Assembly: GCA_048268485.1 (NCBI GenBank)
Contig: JBLWVL010000011.1
Location: forward strand, 1 to 64,000
Source: Oceanospirillum sp048268485
GTDB taxonomy: Bacteria; Pseudomonadota; Gammaproteobacteria; Pseudomonadales; Halomonadaceae
Direction of reading: 5' to 3'
DNA: 64,000 bases
In this document: one piece after another, positions 34,270-42,100 of the stretch
Layout: every line of letters begins with the position of its first letter
Numbering within the stretch: position 1 is the first letter of the stretch
Made by a program: the position numbers and the translations under genes
Notes under the pieces: model-generated
Seen by the model: the letters and a program-made list of their open reading frames with translations, nothing else
What the model was told of the DNA's origin: nothing
Database searches by the model: none

Positions 34270-35785
34270 AACCCAACTCCTTAAGGTACTTATCCATTTC
34301 ACCTTCCAGTTCATTCAGCTGAGCCTTCAGCTTCTCGCGTTCGGCACGCACGGCCATCAGGTCGATCTCTTCTTCTTCCTCGAAGGTATCCACGTAACGG
34401 GGGATGTTCAGGTTGTAGTCGTTCTCTTTAATCTCTTCGAGGCTGGCAACGTAGGCGTATTTATCGACGTTTTCACAACTGCGGAAGGTGTCCACAATTT
34501 TGCTGATATTGGCTTCGGTCAGCAGGTTCTGGTTTTTACCGGCTTTAAACTCGCGGGAGGCGTCAATAAACAGCACTTCCTCTTTAGTCTTTTGCTTTTT
34601 GAATACCAGAATCGCAGCGGGAATACCCGTGCCGTAAAAGAGTTTTTCCGGCAGGCCGATCACCGCATCCAGCAGGTTTTCATCAATCAGCTTCTGGCGA
34701 ATTTTGCCCTCAGATGAGCCCCGGAACAGTACGCCATGAGGCACAACCACCCCCATACGGCCTGTGGTTGGTTTCAGGGTTTCAATCATGTGCAGGATAA
34801 AGGCATAGTCGCCCTTGGTTTTAGGTGGCACACCACGGCGGAAGCGGCTGAACTTGTCGTGCTCGGCTTCATCATGGCCCCATTTATCCAGCGAGAAGGG
34901 CGGGTTAGCGGTCACAATATCAAACAGCATCAGGTTGCCGTTCTGATCCAGCAACTTAGGGTTGCGAATGGTATCGCCCCATTCGATTTTATGGTTGTCC
35001 TCACCATGCAGGAACATATTCATTTTTGCTAGCGACCAGGTAGAGCCGATCGCTTCCTGTCCGTACAGGGCGTATTGCTTGCTGTCGTGATTGGCAACCA
35101 CCTTGCGACCACACTTCATCAGCAGTGAGCCGGAACCACAGGCTGGGTCACAGATACTGTCGCCAGGCTGAGGATCTAACAGTTCAGCAATCAGATCAGA
35201 AACCTCAGGCGGGGTATAGAACTCACCGGCTTTCTGGCCACCACTGGCGGCAAAGTTTTTAATCAGGTATTCGTAGGCGTTGCCAATCACATCCAGCGTG
35301 CCGACCCGACTGGGCTTCAGGTTAAGATCTTCTTTGGCAAAGTCTTCCAAAAGGTGACGCAGAATGGTGTTTTTCTGCTTCTCTTCGCCCAGCTTGTCGG
35401 TGTTGAAAGAGATATCCTGGAACACGCTTTTACCGGCATCTTTCAGCTTGGTGCCGTTAGCTTCTTCAATGGCGTGCAGCGCCTGATCGATACGCTCACC
35501 GTTACCCGGTTCATGACGCTTTTCGTGCAGTGTGTAAAAACTGGCAGACGTTGGCAGAACGAAGCGCTCGTTCTTCATCATCTCATCGATCAGCTCAGGC
35601 TCATCACCGTATTCCGCCTTGTAGCCATCGTAGTGATCCTGCCAAACGTCTGAGATGTACTTCAGAAACAGCATGGTGAGGATGAAGTCTTTATAGGTAT
35701 CCGCGCTGATGGTGCCCCGGAAGGTGTCGCAAGCGTTCCAAAGCGCCTTATTGATGTTGTCCTGGTTGATCTTATCGGTACTCAT
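34259..35785 (-). CDS. hsdM: Type I restriction DNA methyltransferase subunit M
   Basis: 508-aa N6-adenine methyltransferase. N-terminal HsdM_N helical region (about 10-150), then SAM-binding DPACGSGSLL (213-222) and catalytic NPPF (294-297). The C-terminal helices end in EGEMDKYLKELGYG and contact HsdS. Start is one base from the stop of the half-length HsdS gene. Protects the chromosome at sites chosen by HsdS and forms the core of the restriction complex. Confidence 0.96.
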   Translation of the reverse strand: MSTDKINQDNINKALWNACDTFRGTISADTYKDFILTMLFLKYISDVWQDHYDGYKAEYGDEPELIDEMMKNERFVLPTSASFYTLHEKRHEPGNGERIDQALHAIEEANGTKLKDAGKSVFQDISFNTDKLGEEKQKNTILRHLLEDFAKEDLNLKPSRVGTLDVIGNAYEYLIKNFAASGGQKAGEFYTPPEVSDLIAELLDPQPGDSICDPACGSGSLLMKCGRKVVANHDSKQYALYGQEAIGSTWSLAKMNMFLHGEDNHKIEWGDTIRNPKLLDQNGNLMLFDIVTANPPFSLDKWGHDEAEHDKFSRFRRGVPPKTKGDYAFILHMIETLKPTTGRMGVVVPHGVLFRGSSEGKIRQKLIDENLLDAVIGLPEKLFYGTGIPAAILVFKKQKTKEEVLFIDASREFKAGKNQNLLTEANISKIVDTFRSCENVDKYAYVASLEEIKENDYNLNIPRYVDTFEEEEEIDLMAVRAEREKLKAQLNELEGEMDKYLKELGYGA

Positions 35786-36415
35786 CTATTTCGATTCCTT
35801 AAGCAGTTGCTGAAACATGCCTTGCATCTGGGTTTCACGATTTTTAAGCAGGGCTTTTGTCAGCTCCTGTTCCTGTTCCCACAACTGGTTGATATGCAGG
35901 ATTTTCCGTTGCGTTTCTAAACTGGGAATATCCAGTGTTAATTCTTTTGCCATCTTGGCGGTCAGCATCACAATGCTGCTGCCTTGGCTGCCAGCCCCTT
36001 CCGCCAGCCAGTATTGCAGTGCCGGTTGGTTCAGAGACCAGCAGAGAAATTCAGGCAATACGGCATCATTAGGCGTAATGATTAAAAACTGACTACTGAC
36101 CACTATGGGTAAAGCATCATTATTTTGGGTAATACATGATGCCCGAAAATACCCCCCTTTGGACCCTCGGGAAGGCAAAATAACAGAGCCTGCACCAACA
36201 AAGGCTTTATCTTTGCCATCCCACTGAATCCTGGGCAGCTGATCCGCATCCAGCGTCGATCTGTTTGTTGTTTCCCAGCTGCTGCGGGCATCTTTAATTT
36301 GAGCGATATGGGCATTACCGCCTTCGGGCAGCTCCGCCACCTTGCCACGAAAGGTGTAGCCAGTACGGATCGCTGCGATCTCAGCTAATGTTTTTTGATT
36401 AGTGGTAGAAGTCAC
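35786..36415 (-). CDS. Half-length HsdS-like specificity protein
   Basis: 209 aa from GTG 36415, chosen because AAGGAG lies six bases upstream (in-frame start codons further up lack one). One target-recognition domain (about 5-165, ending SLETQRKI) followed by a single helical spacer (LWEQEQELTKALLKNRETQM). It would form a two-fold dimer or pair with full HsdS. It is encoded directly before hsdM, whereas full hsdS comes after, so one methylase may use two specificities. Overlaps the end of the 132-aa gene by 17 bases. Confidence 0.8.
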   Translation of the reverse strand: MTSTTNQKTLAEIAAIRTGYTFRGKVAELPEGGNAHIAQIKDARSSWETTNRSTLDADQLPRIQWDGKDKAFVGAGSVILPSRGSKGGYFRASCITQNNDALPIVVSSQFLIITPNDAVLPEFLCWSLNQPALQYWLAEGAGSQGSSIVMLTAKMAKELTLDIPSLETQRKILHINQLWEQEQELTKALLKNRETQMQGMFQQLLKESK

Positions 36416-36797
36416 TAATTTCTCCTTCATCAGAAAGGCGCAACATACAGCCTGCATAGCCATTTTTTGACGCTACATCTGTCAAAAACTCGGCCTCTGC
36501 CCAACCAAACCTATACGCTTCTTCTTGGAACCATGCCTGAACGGGTGCCGTCATTCTTTGCTGCTTACGTCCATGATACTTGCTGTATATTTCCAAGATG
36601 CGCTTTGCTTGACAAAAGAAAGCATTCTCAGCTGTCGGCATGTCCTCTGGCCTCGGAAATTCATACTTCTTTTTTTTGGTTATCTGTTCTGAATACTTCT
36701 GTGAGCAAAGCTGCTCCTTTGCTTCCAACACCAGAACACCACTCAACGTACTGCCGCTTTCATTTAGCACTTTTGAAAATTGCAAAACCTGTTTCAT
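36399..36797 (-). CDS. Unknown 132-aa protein, first gene of the defence operon
   Basis: Begins at ATG 36797 behind an excellent Shine-Dalgarno sequence (AGGAGGGGAG). Charged, with LEIYSKYHGRKQQRM, TAPVQAWFQEEAYRFGWAEA and an acidic C-terminus ending LSDEGEISDFYH; no membrane segment and no motif I recognise. It leads the operon of half-HsdS, HsdM, HsdS, Kiwa, nuclease and HsdR, so it may be a regulator, a small anti-restriction control protein or a phage sensor. Only coding likelihood is supported, by the ribosome site and the 3' overlap. Confidence 0.6.
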   Translation of the reverse strand: MKQVLQFSKVLNESGSTLSGVLVLEAKEQLCSQKYSEQITKKKKYEFPRPEDMPTAENAFFCQAKRILEIYSKYHGRKQQRMTAPVQAWFQEEAYRFGWAEAEFLTDVASKNGYAGCMLRLSDEGEISDFYH

Positions 36798-36838
36798 CTC
36801 CCCTCCTGATTAACTCATCCAAACATCAAATCTAAAAA

Positions 36839-36858
36839 TACAGTAGAACCTTAATGAT
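36839..36858 (+). repeat. Direct repeat 1 upstream of the defence operon
   Basis: The sequence TACAGTAGAACCTTAATGAT matches repeat 2 at 17 of 20 positions. It is 42 bases upstream of the first gene's start, a place where a regulator of the leftward operon could bind. Confidence 0.6.
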
Positions 36859-36900
36859 GTTTTTAGGTTAACCGAGCAAAGAGAGCTATGCAACCAAAAT

Positions 36901-36920
36901 TACAGTAGAGCGTTAATGAC
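36901..36920 (+). repeat. Direct repeat 2 upstream of the defence operon
   Basis: TACAGTAGAGCGTTAATGAC starts 62 bases from repeat 1, close to six helical turns, so both copies lie on the same face of the DNA. Confidence 0.6.
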
Positions 36921-37170
36921 AAAATGCCTTTGCCAAAGAATTTGCATTTTGAAAGTTTTAATGTAGTAGTGGGGGAGGCGTTTGCTGTGGGAGCAAGATT
37001 AAGGAGCTGCAGGCGGGCTGCCAACAGAGTTGCGGGTATCAATATCTATCGTCGTGACCAGATATCTATCGGAATGGCTGGCATCTATCTGGCAGCCTTC
37101 AAGAGGACTTAAAGAAACGAAGGGAAAGCCTGTAGGGATAAAGTGGAAATTTTTTGGTAAGATCTTTTAG

Positions 37171-37182
37171 GATGTATACTGA
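37171..37182 (+). repeat. Inner copy of the attachment-site motif GATGTATACTGA
   Basis: The same 12 bases occur at the island-host junction at 37248-37259. A partial copy, ATACTGA, lies just inside the left end at 16931-16937. Such copies may be recombinase arm sites or the trace of an earlier end. Confidence 0.55.
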
Positions 37183-37248
37183 ATGTAGGTCTCTGATTTT
37201 TAAGGGTATATTTGATTTTGGTATTCTTTATATTGTACTAGCAGGTAG

Positions 37249-38022
37249 ATGTATACTGATCGCCAAAAGAAGTTCTCAGCCCGAAAAGAAGCGGACGTTC
37301 TGGCCGATATCGAACGCTCAGGGCAGCAGTTAACAGGCGTTAGTCGGGTCTTTTTGGCAGATGGTGATGCCATGGTACTTTCCTCCCGACGTTTACTGAC
37401 AGTCCTGCAGGCCTTGAATAAGGCTTTCCCGGAGCTAAGGCGGGTAGGCGCTTATTGTTTACCCGGAAACGTGGCCCGCAAGAGTGTTGAAGAATTAATT
37501 GAATTAAAAAATAACGGCCTGTCGATACTCTATGTAGGTGTTGAGTCTGGTGATAATGAAGTATTAACTCGAATTAAAAAAGGTGAAACAGTCGAGTCAA
37601 CATATTCTGCGCTACAGAAAATAAAGCAGGCAGGTATTAAAACATCTGTAATGGTACTTAATGGTTTGGGCGGTCAGATTCTATCGGAGCAGCATGCTGT
37701 CAACTCGGCAAAGTTGATTAACAGGGTACAGCCAGACTATCTGTCAATATTGGTTTTGACCTTTCATCGAGGGCGGCAGAGGTTTGTTGAAGCTTTTGGA
37801 GATAATTTCGCTGAACTGGACAGCCAAGGGCTGTTGCAAGAGATGCATCAATTTATCTCTGAACTAAACCTGACATCTACGGTCTTTCGTTCGGATCATA
37901 TTTCTAACCAGTTAGTGCTGAAAGGCATTCTGGGGCGTGATAAATCCGCCTTATTACAGAAGGTTGAGAAAGCACTTGAGCTTGATGGTGGTTTTTCAGG
38001 TATTGCTGTAAAAAATATTTAA
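37249..38022 (+). pseudogene. C-terminal part of the island-split radical SAM protein
   Basis: 257 codons beginning MYTDRQKKFSARKEADVLAD, the direct continuation of the fragment at 16793. It keeps the rest of the radical SAM barrel (RVFLADGDAMVL, YVGVESGDNEVLTRIKKGE) but lacks the cluster-binding cysteines, so it should be inactive even if translated from its own ATG. There is no Shine-Dalgarno sequence before that ATG, and the island now separates it from the tetR promoter. Exact loss of the island would restore a 297-aa enzyme. Confidence 0.88.
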
Positions 38023-38369
38023 CTACTCCCCCTTTTGGGTTTAATAATTTAATCAGATAATCCTTGTTAAACTTTCTGGTATAACTTAAGAGTTTATATG
38101 TCTTGTAATTCCAAATATCTGATATTAGTATTACCGGCATTAAAGCTTCTTGTTTAGGAAATTTGAAAAGGTCTTCAAAAGAGTTTTCACTCTAGCCTGA
38201 TCTGAAAATATGATTGGCCTAGATGATCATAAAAATTTGCACACGTATCCATCTACAAACCATACCCATCTTTGATGGTGTTTTTACCTGAGAACGTAGT
38301 GCGTGACCTGCCTAAGCTAAGAGCTTCTGTTCCCCCCACAGCACCTTTATATGTAACAAGAGAGTTATT
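38023..38369. other. Intergenic region before mvaT
   Basis: 347 bases, A/T-rich. A weak 5-bp hairpin with a T run (CCATC-TTT-GATGG, 38266-38285) may end the radical SAM transcript. The mvaT ATG is preceded by AAGAGAG (38358-38364). No gene or RNA was recognised; a promoter for mvaT must lie here but no clear -35/-10 pair stands out. Confidence 0.5.
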
Positions 38370-38720
38370 ATGTCTATTATTAACAAATATCGTGAGAAAG
38401 AACGCCTGATGCGTCAGCTGCAGGAAGAACTGCAGGCGATGGAAGAAAAACAGGAGTTGAAACAGGAACTGGCTTTTAAAACGGCTGTTGAAGAAGTTCT
38501 GAAGCAGTTTGATAAGTCTGAGTCTGAATTGCTTGCTCTGTTTGGCGCAAGTGAAGATAACGCTGAATCCGGTAAGTCACGCCGTAAACGCACTCCAAGT
38601 GTTTATAAGAACCCTCAGACCGGTGAAGAGATCACTGTTCGGGGTGGTCGTCAGAAGGATTATCAGGAGTGGATTCAGAAGTACGGCAAAGAGACTGTAC
38701 AGAGCTGGAAAGTTTCCTGA
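38370..38720 (+). CDS. mvaT: H-NS-family nucleoid protein of the MvaT type
   Basis: 116 aa. N-terminal coiled-coil oligomerisation helix (about 3-60, beginning MSIINKYREKERLMRQLQEE as in MvaT/MvaU) and a C-terminal AT-hook-like DNA-binding domain with YKNPQTGEEITVRGGRQKDY and the RGGR pincer at 91-94. Such proteins bind AT-rich, often horizontally acquired DNA and silence it. It is a host gene with its own terminator, located right beside the island. MvaU would be an equally good name. Confidence 0.88.
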   Translation: MSIINKYREKERLMRQLQEELQAMEEKQELKQELAFKTAVEEVLKQFDKSESELLALFGASEDNAESGKSRRKRTPSVYKNPQTGEEITVRGGRQKDYQEWIQKYGKETVQSWKVS

Positions 38721-38782
38721 TTTAACACCTGGTATGAGGTAATGTCCTCATTCAGTATCGCTCGGTTTTCTTGCGATGAATG

Positions 38783-38807
38783 AAAAGCAGCTTCGGCTGC
38801 TTTTTTT
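38783..38807 (+). terminator. Terminator after mvaT
   Basis: AAAAGCAGC, loop TTCG, GCTGC and a seven-T run: a very stable tetraloop hairpin. Confidence 0.92.
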
Positions 38808-38937
38808 ATGCCTGTTGGTTGAGAGTGTTTATCCTGAATTTATGGACCTTGTGAAGCTTTGTTTAGGCTTTTATTAGCCACAGCATTTTTTCGGTCACTG
38901 GGTTAAAATGATAATAAGAAATTATGGGGGAGAGGGT

Positions 38938-39501
38938 ATGTTATCCGGCAGTTTTTCACCGGCACAGTTGGCCCGGCATATCGATAAAAACAAAGGGGAG
39001 AAAGGGCTTCCTCCGGTTGATCAATGGAACCCTGAATTTTGTGGTGATATTGATATGCGTATTGCTAAAGATGGGCAGTGGTTTTATATGGGGTCGCCAA
39101 TAGGCCGGGCTGCATTGGTGCGTATGTTCTCAACTATCTTAAAGCGGGAGGACGACCGCTATTTCCTGGTGACGCCTGTTGAGAAAGTCGGTATTCAGGT
39201 TGATGATGTTCCCTTTATAATTACTCAGCAACTTGATCCCCTGGATAATAAACTCCGTTTTGTAACCAATGTGGGTGATGAGGTTCTTTTAGATGAAGAG
39301 CATCCACTGACTGTCTCGGTTTCTGGGTCTGGTGAACCGGAACCCTATCTGCACGTGCGTGCAGGCCTTATGGGGAGGTTGCACAGGAATCTGTTTTATC
39401 AGCTGATTGAAGAAGCTGAGCCATTTGATGATAAGGGTAAAGCTTACCTTGGCCTGAAAAGTGATGGTCGCTATTGGTCATTAGGTGAGTTGCCGGAATA
39501 A
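38938..39501 (+). CDS. DUF1285 domain protein
   Basis: 187 aa from ATG 38938, with GGGGGAGAG just upstream; the frame is open ten codons further but lacks a ribosome site. WNPEFCGDIDMRIAKDGQWFYMGSPIGR and the YFLVTPVEKVGIQVDDVPF segment mark the DUF1285 family, a two-domain beta-rich protein of unknown function in proteobacteria. It is a single gene between mvaT and a helicase. No signal peptide or membrane segment is visible. Confidence 0.82.
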   Translation: MLSGSFSPAQLARHIDKNKGEKGLPPVDQWNPEFCGDIDMRIAKDGQWFYMGSPIGRAALVRMFSTILKREDDRYFLVTPVEKVGIQVDDVPFIITQQLDPLDNKLRFVTNVGDEVLLDEEHPLTVSVSGSGEPEPYLHVRAGLMGRLHRNLFYQLIEEAEPFDDKGKAYLGLKSDGRYWSLGELPE

Positions 39502-39609
39502 GTTTGCGTAATGTTTGCTGCCTGATAAACCCTGAAACTTCCTCAGGGGTTATCAGACTATCTGTTTTCTGACTCAGCCACTTCTCCTTTCAGGTCTGAG
39601 AGTTAAGTT

Positions 39610-41931
39610 TTGAGAGATCCTGTGTCCCAATCTGTACAGCCTGAACCGATCAATATTTTTTCTGCACCTCTGCACCTGACATCGCAGCAGCAGTGTGTAG
39701 TGCATCACAGCAATGAGCATGCCCGGGTAATGGCTGTAGCAGGTTCCGGTAAAACCACAACACTGGTGCACAGAGTTTTGTTTCTGCTTGCTCAGGGCTA
39801 TGAGCCTCGTCGTGTGCTGGTACTCATGTATAACCGTTCAGCCCGTGTCGATTTTGAGGCTAAGCTGCAAAGGGAGTATCAGCGTCAGCAGGTGCATTAC
39901 TCCAAACCGGATATCAGAACCTTCCATTCTATCGGTCATAAACTTTGTGAAAGTCTTGTGCGCTGGGGCGTTCTGCAGCCCCGACATCTCGTGCGAGAGG
40001 GTTGGCCCTACGAGAAGCTGGTTCGGCAGGGGATCATCCAGGCGCTACCCAATGCGGATCAGGCAACCCGGCGTAAGGCTCTGGATAAGGATCATCTTGA
40101 AGCTTTTATGCAGTTTGTTGAGCGTGTAAAAGCTGATCTGGAAACACCAAAAGATCAGTTCCGGTTACTTGGTTTATCGGATGATCAGAAGTATTTCATC
40201 GAAGCGTTTGAGCAGCTGGAGCAGATTCTGGCCCGGGAAGGCGTCATGACCTTCTCCGACCTGCTCTACCGGCCTGCGATGGCCGTTTTAGCTCAGCCGG
40301 AGCTGGAGGCTCGAATCAGCAACCATCTTGACCATGTCATTGTTGATGAGTATCAGGATATCAATAGCATTCAGCAATTCCTGCTCAGCATTCTTGCGGG
40401 GGAGCGAGCCCGGGTGATGGTTGTCGGTGATGTGGATCAGTGTATTTACGAATGGCGTGGTGCCCGCCCGGAATTTATGTTGCGGGATTTTTCTCTGCAG
40501 TTTCAGCAGCCAGTAAGTTATCCGTTGTCGTATTCATTTCGCTATGGTGCAACTTTGGCTCTGGCTGCGAACCATCTGATCGGTCGCAACAAGAACCGGG
40601 ATGCGGGGCTCTGTTTAGCTACGCCTGAGCACGAAGATACTCAGGTTCAGGTGCTGCCAGAGCTCAACCAGCTGGTGAGTCATATCGAGCCTGTACTGAA
40701 TCAATCCGGAGCGGCCAGTATCGCGGTTTTGGTCAGAAGCTGGGCATTGAGTGTGCCGATTCAGCTAGTGTTTCTGCAGCAGCAGATTCCATTTCGTCTG
40801 CATCAGCAGGGTCATTTTGTGTTTAATCAGCCGCTGGTAAGCCAGTTTCTCGCCTATCTGCAATTGGCTGCTGGTGAGGCTAATGCTGATATTGGCTCTG
40901 AGACATTGGGTCAGCTGCTAAGCTTTCCGCCTTTGTTTCTCAGTCAGGGAGAACAGCAGGGGATTCAGCAGCAGGTACAGCATCATGGTTTAAGCCCTGG
41001 TACGATTATCTCAGGTATGGATCTGAAACCCTATACTGCAAAGCGCCTGAAAAAACGTCTGGAGTTACTTTTAGAGCTGCAGAGGCAACCGGCAGAGCAG
41101 CCTGTCGGTCCTTTGGCTGTTCGTGTGCTTCAGGAGACAGATGCTTATGACCTGATTGACAAGGCAGCTGCGACTAAGGATCAGGCGCAGGAACGTAAAC
41201 AAACGCTTCAGGCATTGGTGAACTATATTCGACAGCAGAGGATGAGTGTTTCCCAGCTACTGAGTCATATCGAGCAGCAGAAGCAATCCGGTGCCAGCCA
41301 GAGTCACCATAGTGAAGCCATCACTATTACCACGGTCCATGGTGCCAAAGGTTTGGAATGGCCCCATGTGGTGCTGGCAGGGCTGACGGAAGGAAATTTT
41401 CCATGCTATCAGCATATTACGGATTTCGATGAAAAAGCTGAAGAAAGTGAACGACGGCTCTTTTATGTTGCAATGACCCGGGCACGTGAGACGCTTTGGC
41501 TGCTGACTGATCATGGGCTTTCTGATGAGCGAAAAAAACGCTCCAGTCGTTTTGTTGCTGAGATGCAGTTGGAAGACAGTCGTCTTGTTGCCCGCTATCT
41601 CAAATCAGGAGCCACTAATGGCTCAGAGCTTAAGGTCGAGAATGTCGGGTTGGTCAGACAGTATTTGTCAGCCTGTGGTCTTGAAGGGGTTAAAGTGAGT
41701 GCCCGCCCCGTTCAGAAAAATGAATCTGTGTTACCCCAGGGGCATTTGTCCTCTAACGCGGAGCAGAGCACCTTCTACCGCATTGGTGATCAGATAGAAC
41801 ATGAAGTTTTTGGTCGCGGAGAGTTAACCCATATTGAGCCAGGGGCTCAGACACGAATCACAGTACGTTTTGACCGGGGTGTTAAGGTGTTGCTGGCTGA
41901 AAGAGCGCCAATCAAGCGTCTTGCCGGTTAA
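39610..41931 (+). CDS. UvrD/Rep-family superfamily 1 helicase
   Basis: 773-aa ATP-dependent 3'-5' helicase. Motif I is AGSGKTT after a Q-motif (LTSQQQCVVHHSN), motif II VDEYQDIN, motif III GDVDQCIYEWRGA, motif V TVHGAKGLEW and motif VI YVAMTRARE; a 1B/2B region fills the middle. The last 100 residues contain a small beta domain (IGDQIEHEVFGRGELTHIEP) like the tudor-type tail of PcrA/UvrD. Start is TTG 39610 or GTG 39622. It is not UvrD or Rep itself by length; probably a repair or replication-restart helicase. Confidence 0.88.
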   Translation: MRDPVSQSVQPEPINIFSAPLHLTSQQQCVVHHSNEHARVMAVAGSGKTTTLVHRVLFLLAQGYEPRRVLVLMYNRSARVDFEAKLQREYQRQQVHYSKPDIRTFHSIGHKLCESLVRWGVLQPRHLVREGWPYEKLVRQGIIQALPNADQATRRKALDKDHLEAFMQFVERVKADLETPKDQFRLLGLSDDQKYFIEAFEQLEQILAREGVMTFSDLLYRPAMAVLAQPELEARISNHLDHVIVDEYQDINSIQQFLLSILAGERARVMVVGDVDQCIYEWRGARPEFMLRDFSLQFQQPVSYPLSYSFRYGATLALAANHLIGRNKNRDAGLCLATPEHEDTQVQVLPELNQLVSHIEPVLNQSGAASIAVLVRSWALSVPIQLVFLQQQIPFRLHQQGHFVFNQPLVSQFLAYLQLAAGEANADIGSETLGQLLSFPPLFLSQGEQQGIQQQVQHHGLSPGTIISGMDLKPYTAKRLKKRLELLLELQRQPAEQPVGPLAVRVLQETDAYDLIDKAAATKDQAQERKQTLQALVNYIRQQRMSVSQLLSHIEQQKQSGASQSHHSEAITITTVHGAKGLEWPHVVLAGLTEGNFPCYQHITDFDEKAEESERRLFYVAMTRARETLWLLTDHGLSDERKKRSSRFVAEMQLEDSRLVARYLKSGATNGSELKVENVGLVRQYLSACGLEGVKVSARPVQKNESVLPQGHLSSNAEQSTFYRIGDQIEHEVFGRGELTHIEPGAQTRITVRFDRGVKVLLAERAPIKRLAG

Positions 41932-42018
41932 AATCCAGAGGTGAATGAGCTATCAGGCACATGCTTTTCTTGCCCGTGAGCAAGGATAGGTCTTCCGCTT
42001 GGGTCATTTGGTCAATAA

Positions 42019-42047
42019 AAAAGGGGAAAGCGATGCTTTCCCCTTTT
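42019..42047. terminator. Bidirectional terminator between the helicase and etfD
   Basis: A 13-bp perfect stem (AAAAGGGGAAAGC, loop GAT, GCTTTCCCCTTTT) with an A run before and T run after, serving both convergent genes. Confidence 0.92.
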
Positions 42048-42100
42048 GTTATCCGGTCAGGCCATGATTGACGGATAGTACTCGTATGTACCTGGCCCTG

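Larger units (their letters stand above)
16913..37248. mobile_element. Gamma-Mobile-Trio-type genomic island carrying defence genes
   Basis: About 20.3 kb inserted into a host radical SAM gene, whose halves flank it in frame. The left end carries three overlapping genes for two tyrosine-recombinase-like proteins and a small partner, the arrangement known as GmtY-GmtZ-GmtX. The rest is defence-type cargo: a helicase module, a type I restriction-modification operon and a Kiwa-like pair. The element begins and ends with TAG (16913-16915 and 37246-37248). No tRNA and no conjugation genes were seen. Boundaries are inferred from reconstructing the host gene and could shift by a few bases. Confidence 0.85.
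36798..37248. other. Non-coding right end of the island
   Basis: 451 bases upstream of the leftward defence operon. It contains two 20-base direct repeats (36839, 36901), an A/T-rich stretch and, from 37171, a copy of GATGTATACTGA like that at the host junction. A 62-codon frame at 36924 lacks a ribosome site and any recognisable sequence. No other gene is seen. Confidence 0.6.

Noticed and set aside
36924..37112. 62-codon frame in the island's right non-coding end
   Set aside because: No ribosome site, no family resemblance, and the frame lies in regulatory and end sequence; treated as chance.
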